Made by a program: the position numbers and the translations under genes | In this document: positions 62,036-64,000 of the stretch, piece after piece | How the letters are laid out: every line of letters starts with the position of its first letter | Numbering within the stretch: position 1 is the first letter of the stretch | The notes under the pieces: generated by a model | Databases searched by the model: none | What the model was told of the DNA's origin: nothing | What the model saw: the letters and a program-made list of their open reading frames with translations, nothing else | Origin: Paenibacillus sp. J23TS9 | GTDB lineage: Bacteria > Bacillota > Bacilli > Paenibacillales > Paenibacillaceae | Direction: 5' to 3' | Length of the DNA stretch: 64,000 nucleotides | NCBI RefSeq assembly: GCF_018403225.1 | Contig: NZ_BOSG01000001.1 | Location: 3,270,825-3,334,824 of the forward strand

Positions 62036-62109
62036 TCGGGATGACACGATTTGAACATGCGACCCCCTGGTCCCAAACCAGGTGCTCTACCAAGCTGAGC
62101 TACATCCCG
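62036..62109 (-). tRNA. tRNA-Pro (TGG)
   Basis: Anticodon stem CCTGG/CCAGG with loop TTTGGGA; acceptor CGGGATG/CATCCCG; CCA is not encoded. Confidence 0.96.
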
Positions 62110-62131
62110 ATGCAGAGGTAATACAGTTAAA

Positions 62132-62206
62132 TGGAGCGGACGACGGGAATCGAACCCGCGACCCTCGCCTTGGCAAGGCGATGCTCTACCGCTGAGCCAC
62201 GTCCGC
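62132..62206 (-). tRNA. tRNA-Gly (GCC)
   Basis: Anticodon loop TTGCCAA on stem TCGCC/GGCGA; acceptor GCGGACG/CGTCCGC; CCA encoded. Confidence 0.96.
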
Positions 62207-62213
62207 ATAAACA

Positions 62214-62297
62214 TGGTGCGCGTGGAGGGACTTGAACCCCCACGTCAAAGACGCTAGATCCTAAGTCTAGTGCGTCTGCCAATTCCGCCACACGCGC
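62214..62297 (-). tRNA. tRNA-Leu (TAG)
   Basis: Class II tRNA with a long variable arm; anticodon loop CTTAGGA on stem CTAGA/TCTAG; CCA encoded. Confidence 0.96.
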
Positions 62298-62312
62298 ACA
62301 CTTTTAAATAAC

Positions 62313-62388
62313 TGGTGAGCCATGAAGGACTCGAACCTTCGACACCCTGATTAAAAGTCAGGTGCTCTACCAACTGAGCTAATGGCTC
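62313..62388 (-). tRNA. tRNA-Lys (TTT)
   Basis: Anticodon loop CTTTTAA on stem CCTGA/TCAGG; acceptor GAGCCAT/ATGGCTC; CCA encoded. Confidence 0.96.
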
Positions 62389-62410
62389 AAATATTCACCG
62401 AGGTGAAAAA

Positions 62411-62485
62411 TGGCTGGGGATATAGGATTTGAACCTATGCATGACGGAGTCAAAGTCCGTTGCCTTACCGCTTGGCTAATCCCCA
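62411..62485 (-). tRNA. tRNA-Gln (TTG)
   Basis: Anticodon loop CTTTGAC on stem ACGGA/TCCGT; acceptor TGGGGAT/ATCCCCA; CCA encoded. Confidence 0.96.
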
Positions 62486-62500
62486 ATAGTCAAAAAATAA

Positions 62501-62577
62501 TGGGGCGATCGAGGGGACTTGAACCCCCGAGTGCCGGAGCCACAATCCGGTGCGTTAACCCCTTCGCCACGACCGCC
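62501..62577 (-). tRNA. tRNA-His (GTG)
   Basis: Anticodon loop TTGTGGC on stem CCGGA/TCCGG; the extra 5' G opposite the discriminator C is present in the gene; CCA encoded. Confidence 0.96.
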
Positions 62578-62589
62578 ATATAAAAAATC

Positions 62590-62665
<76 letters not shown>

Positions 62666-62714
62666 GAAGTGTAATTGTTTAATACAGGATTCTCATCCCT
62701 GAAGCTAAATTAAA

Positions 62715-62791
62715 TGGCGGAACCGACGGGATTCGAACCCGCGATCTCCTGCGTGACAGGCAGGCATGTTAGGCCTCTACACCACGGTTCC
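62715..62791 (-). tRNA. tRNA-Asp (GTC)
   Basis: Anticodon loop CTGTCAC on stem CCTGC/GCAGG; acceptor GGAACCG/CGGTTCC; CCA encoded. Confidence 0.96.
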
Positions 62792-62821
62792 ACAGAGGCA
62801 CACTTTCTATGTAAGAAAGAT

Positions 62822-62901
<80 letters not shown>

Positions 62902-62926
62902 TCAGTAATAAAAGTATAAAGTTTTA

Positions 62927-63002
62927 TGGTGGAGGCTGAGGGGTTCGAACCCCCGACCCTCTGCTTGTAAGGCAGATGCTCTCCCAGCTGAGCTAAGCCT
63001 CC
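62927..63002 (-). tRNA. tRNA-Val (TAC)
   Basis: Anticodon loop CTTACAA on stem TCTGC/GCAGA; acceptor GGAGGCT/AGCCTCC; CCA encoded. Confidence 0.96.
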
Positions 63003-63034
63003 ATGGGATTCGTATTACTTGATAAGCAATAATA

Positions 63035-63053
63035 AATGGTGACCCGTAGGGAT
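63035..63053 (-). repeat. Orphan 3' end of tRNA-Glu
   Basis: AATGGTGACCCGTAGGGA repeats the CCA end and first T-arm bases of the real tRNA-Glu 114 bp away, then diverges. The 100 bp between has no gene and includes GAACCC/GGGTTC arms. Confidence 0.75.
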
Positions 63054-63150
63054 ACTCTCACTTCGCTCAAGACTGCGATGCAGTGCTACCGAAGTTCATG
63101 CTCCGACGAACCCTTATGGGTTCTCATCCCCAATCGAAGCGTAAATTTAA

Positions 63151-63225
63151 TGGTGACCCGTAGGGGATTCGAACCCCTGTTACCTCCGTGAAAGGGAGGT
63201 GTCTTAACCCCTTGACCAACGGGCC
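63151..63225 (-). tRNA. tRNA-Glu (TTC)
   Basis: Anticodon loop CTTTCAC on stem CCTCC/GGAGG; acceptor GGCCCGT/ACGGGTC; CCA encoded. Confidence 0.96.
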
Positions 63226-63246
63226 TTATATATAAGAGATGAATGC

Positions 63247-63338
63247 TGGCGGAGAGAGAGGGATTCGAACCCTCGAGACGCTTTTGGCGCCTACACGATT
63301 TCCAATCGTGCTCCTTCGGCCAGCTCGGACACCTCTCC
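63247..63338 (-). tRNA. tRNA-Ser (GGA)
   Basis: Class II tRNA with long variable arm; anticodon loop TTGGAAA on stem CACGA/TCGTG; CCA encoded. Confidence 0.96.
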
Positions 63339-63410
63339 ACATGCTTATGGGTTCCCCAGAAAGTGATCAGAATATGCTTCAAAGCCACTCTTCACTTTCT
63401 GAGGATTTGA

Positions 63411-63483
63411 CTCCCCGAACAGGACTCGAACCTGTGACAACTCGATTAACAGTCGAGTGCTCTACCAACTGAGCTATCAGGGA
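63411..63483 (-). tRNA. tRNA-Asn (GTT)
   Basis: Anticodon loop CTGTTAA on stem CTCGA/TCGAG; acceptor TCCCTGA/TCGGGGA; CCA not encoded. First tRNA after 5S. A hairpin AGAAAGTGA/TCACTTTCT (63359-63400) separates it from tRNA-Ser. Confidence 0.95.
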
Positions 63484-63544
63484 ACATTATTACTATGTAA
63501 ATGCAAGTGTTGGGCAAAAAAAATACCACAAAGATGTGGTTTCC

Positions 63545-63661
63545 GCTTGGCGGCGTCCTACTCTCCCAGGACCCTTCGGTCCAAGTACCATCGGCGCTGG
63601 AGGGCTTAACGGTCGTGTTCGGGATGGGTACGCGTGGAACCCCTCCGCTATCGCCACCAAA
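63545..63661 (-). rRNA. rrf: 5S ribosomal RNA
   Basis: Minus strand starts TTTGGTGGCGATAGCGG, has CCCATCCCGAACACG and GGACGCCGCCAAGC at the end; about 117 nt. Ends are set by homology and may be off by a few bases. Lies 225 bases after 23S. Confidence 0.95.
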
Positions 63662-63886
63662 CGGAGCATTCTTTTCAAAATGCTTATATTCAGGAATCAG
63701 CATCGCCAAATGCCAAAAGCCATTTTTTTCTTTTTAAAGCTGCTAGAGCCTTAAAAAGCTTTATTGACTCCCTGAAAACTAGATACGAAACGAATTTGTG
63801 TGTTTAGAAATGGTCTCCGTAGCCCTCACTCCGTTGCAAAGCGTAACGCTTCCGAAGCAAGTTTCCCTACGGTAAACTTTTTAGGA

Positions 63887-64000
63887 TAAGCCCTCGACCG
63901 ATTAGTATTGGTCAGCTCCATGCATTGCTGCACTTCCACCTCCAACCTATCTACCTCGTCGTCTTCAAGGGGTCTTACATACTGGGAAATCTCATCTTGA
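63887..64000 (-). rRNA. rrl: 23S ribosomal RNA, 3' end only
   Basis: Minus strand ends GGAGCTGACCAATACTAATC and CGGTCGAGGGCTTA, the standard 3' end of 23S rRNA. The gene runs out of the window. Confidence 0.95.

Noticed and set aside
61770..62093. 107-residue open frame on the minus strand
   Set aside because: It runs through tRNA-Gly and tRNA-Pro and into the 198-bp repeat; the frame is broken by an indel in the other repeat copy.
63493..63754. Open frames over the 5S rRNA
   Set aside because: They lie on the 5S gene and its flanks.

Overview
The window looks like chromosomal DNA from a Paenibacillus-type, spore-forming member of the Bacillales. Evidence: close B. subtilis-style gene pairs and clusters (metI-metC, alaR-alaT, pheS-pheT-zapA-mutS2-DUF350), spore coat and Spo0E-type genes, S-box and T-box leaders, frequent TTG starts with strong GGAGG sites, and LplB/LplC and YesM/YesN type sugar-uptake genes. 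Almost everything is on the minus strand, in line with the rRNA operon at the right end.

Layout. 1-4.8 kb: the 5' part of mqnC (futalosine menaquinone route) and a methionine operon metA-metI-metC under an S-box SAM riboswitch. 5-8.8 kb: corA with a long leader, an HRDC-domain gene behind an attenuator-like terminator, a DUF3055-like gene, and a ROK sugar kinase. 9-17.8 kb: housekeeping and sporulation genes (YpcP-like exonuclease, YusI-like protein, RluA-type pseudouridine synthase, cobalamin adenosyltransferase, lipoprotein, DinB-like, Spo0E-like, alaR-alaT, coat proteins, FAD oxidoreductase). 17.9-25.6 kb: a Bce/Yxd-like module (ABC ATPase, FtsX-type permease, YxeA) joined to an exported M1 metallopeptidase and a two-component system whose kinase has a real extracellular domain. 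25.7-33.2 kb: MFS transporter, zinc-ribbon protein, a 26-residue membrane microprotein, DUF350, mutS2, a YvlD-type membrane protein, a diguanylate cyclase and a CuA-like lipoprotein. 33.3-40.2 kb: a very long ZapA-coiled-coil fusion with a perfect-length 42-bp repeat array, then pheT and pheS with a T-box. 40.3-42.6 kb: an ABC-F protein with a leader peptide and terminator.

42.6-61.5 kb is one catabolic region: GH42 beta-galactosidase, GH95 alpha-fucosidase/galactosidase, YicI-type GH31 alpha-xylosidase, an oligosaccharide ABC importer without its own ATPase, a YesM/YesN sensor-regulator pair, xylB, xylA and xylR. The three glycosidases match the three side-chain sugars of xyloglucan (xylose, galactose, fucose), and xylose would then go through XylA/XylB. 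CcpA-like and XylR-like sites lie upstream of the importer and xylA.

61.5-64 kb holds a 198-bp tandem repeat carrying copies of a tRNA-Gly 3' end plus terminator, 14 tRNA genes, 5S rRNA and the 3' end of 23S rRNA, all minus strand.

The most unusual items are the giant ZapA fusion with its repeat array, the peptidase-bearing transporter/two-component module, the ABC-F leader, and the duplicated tRNA 3' ends.
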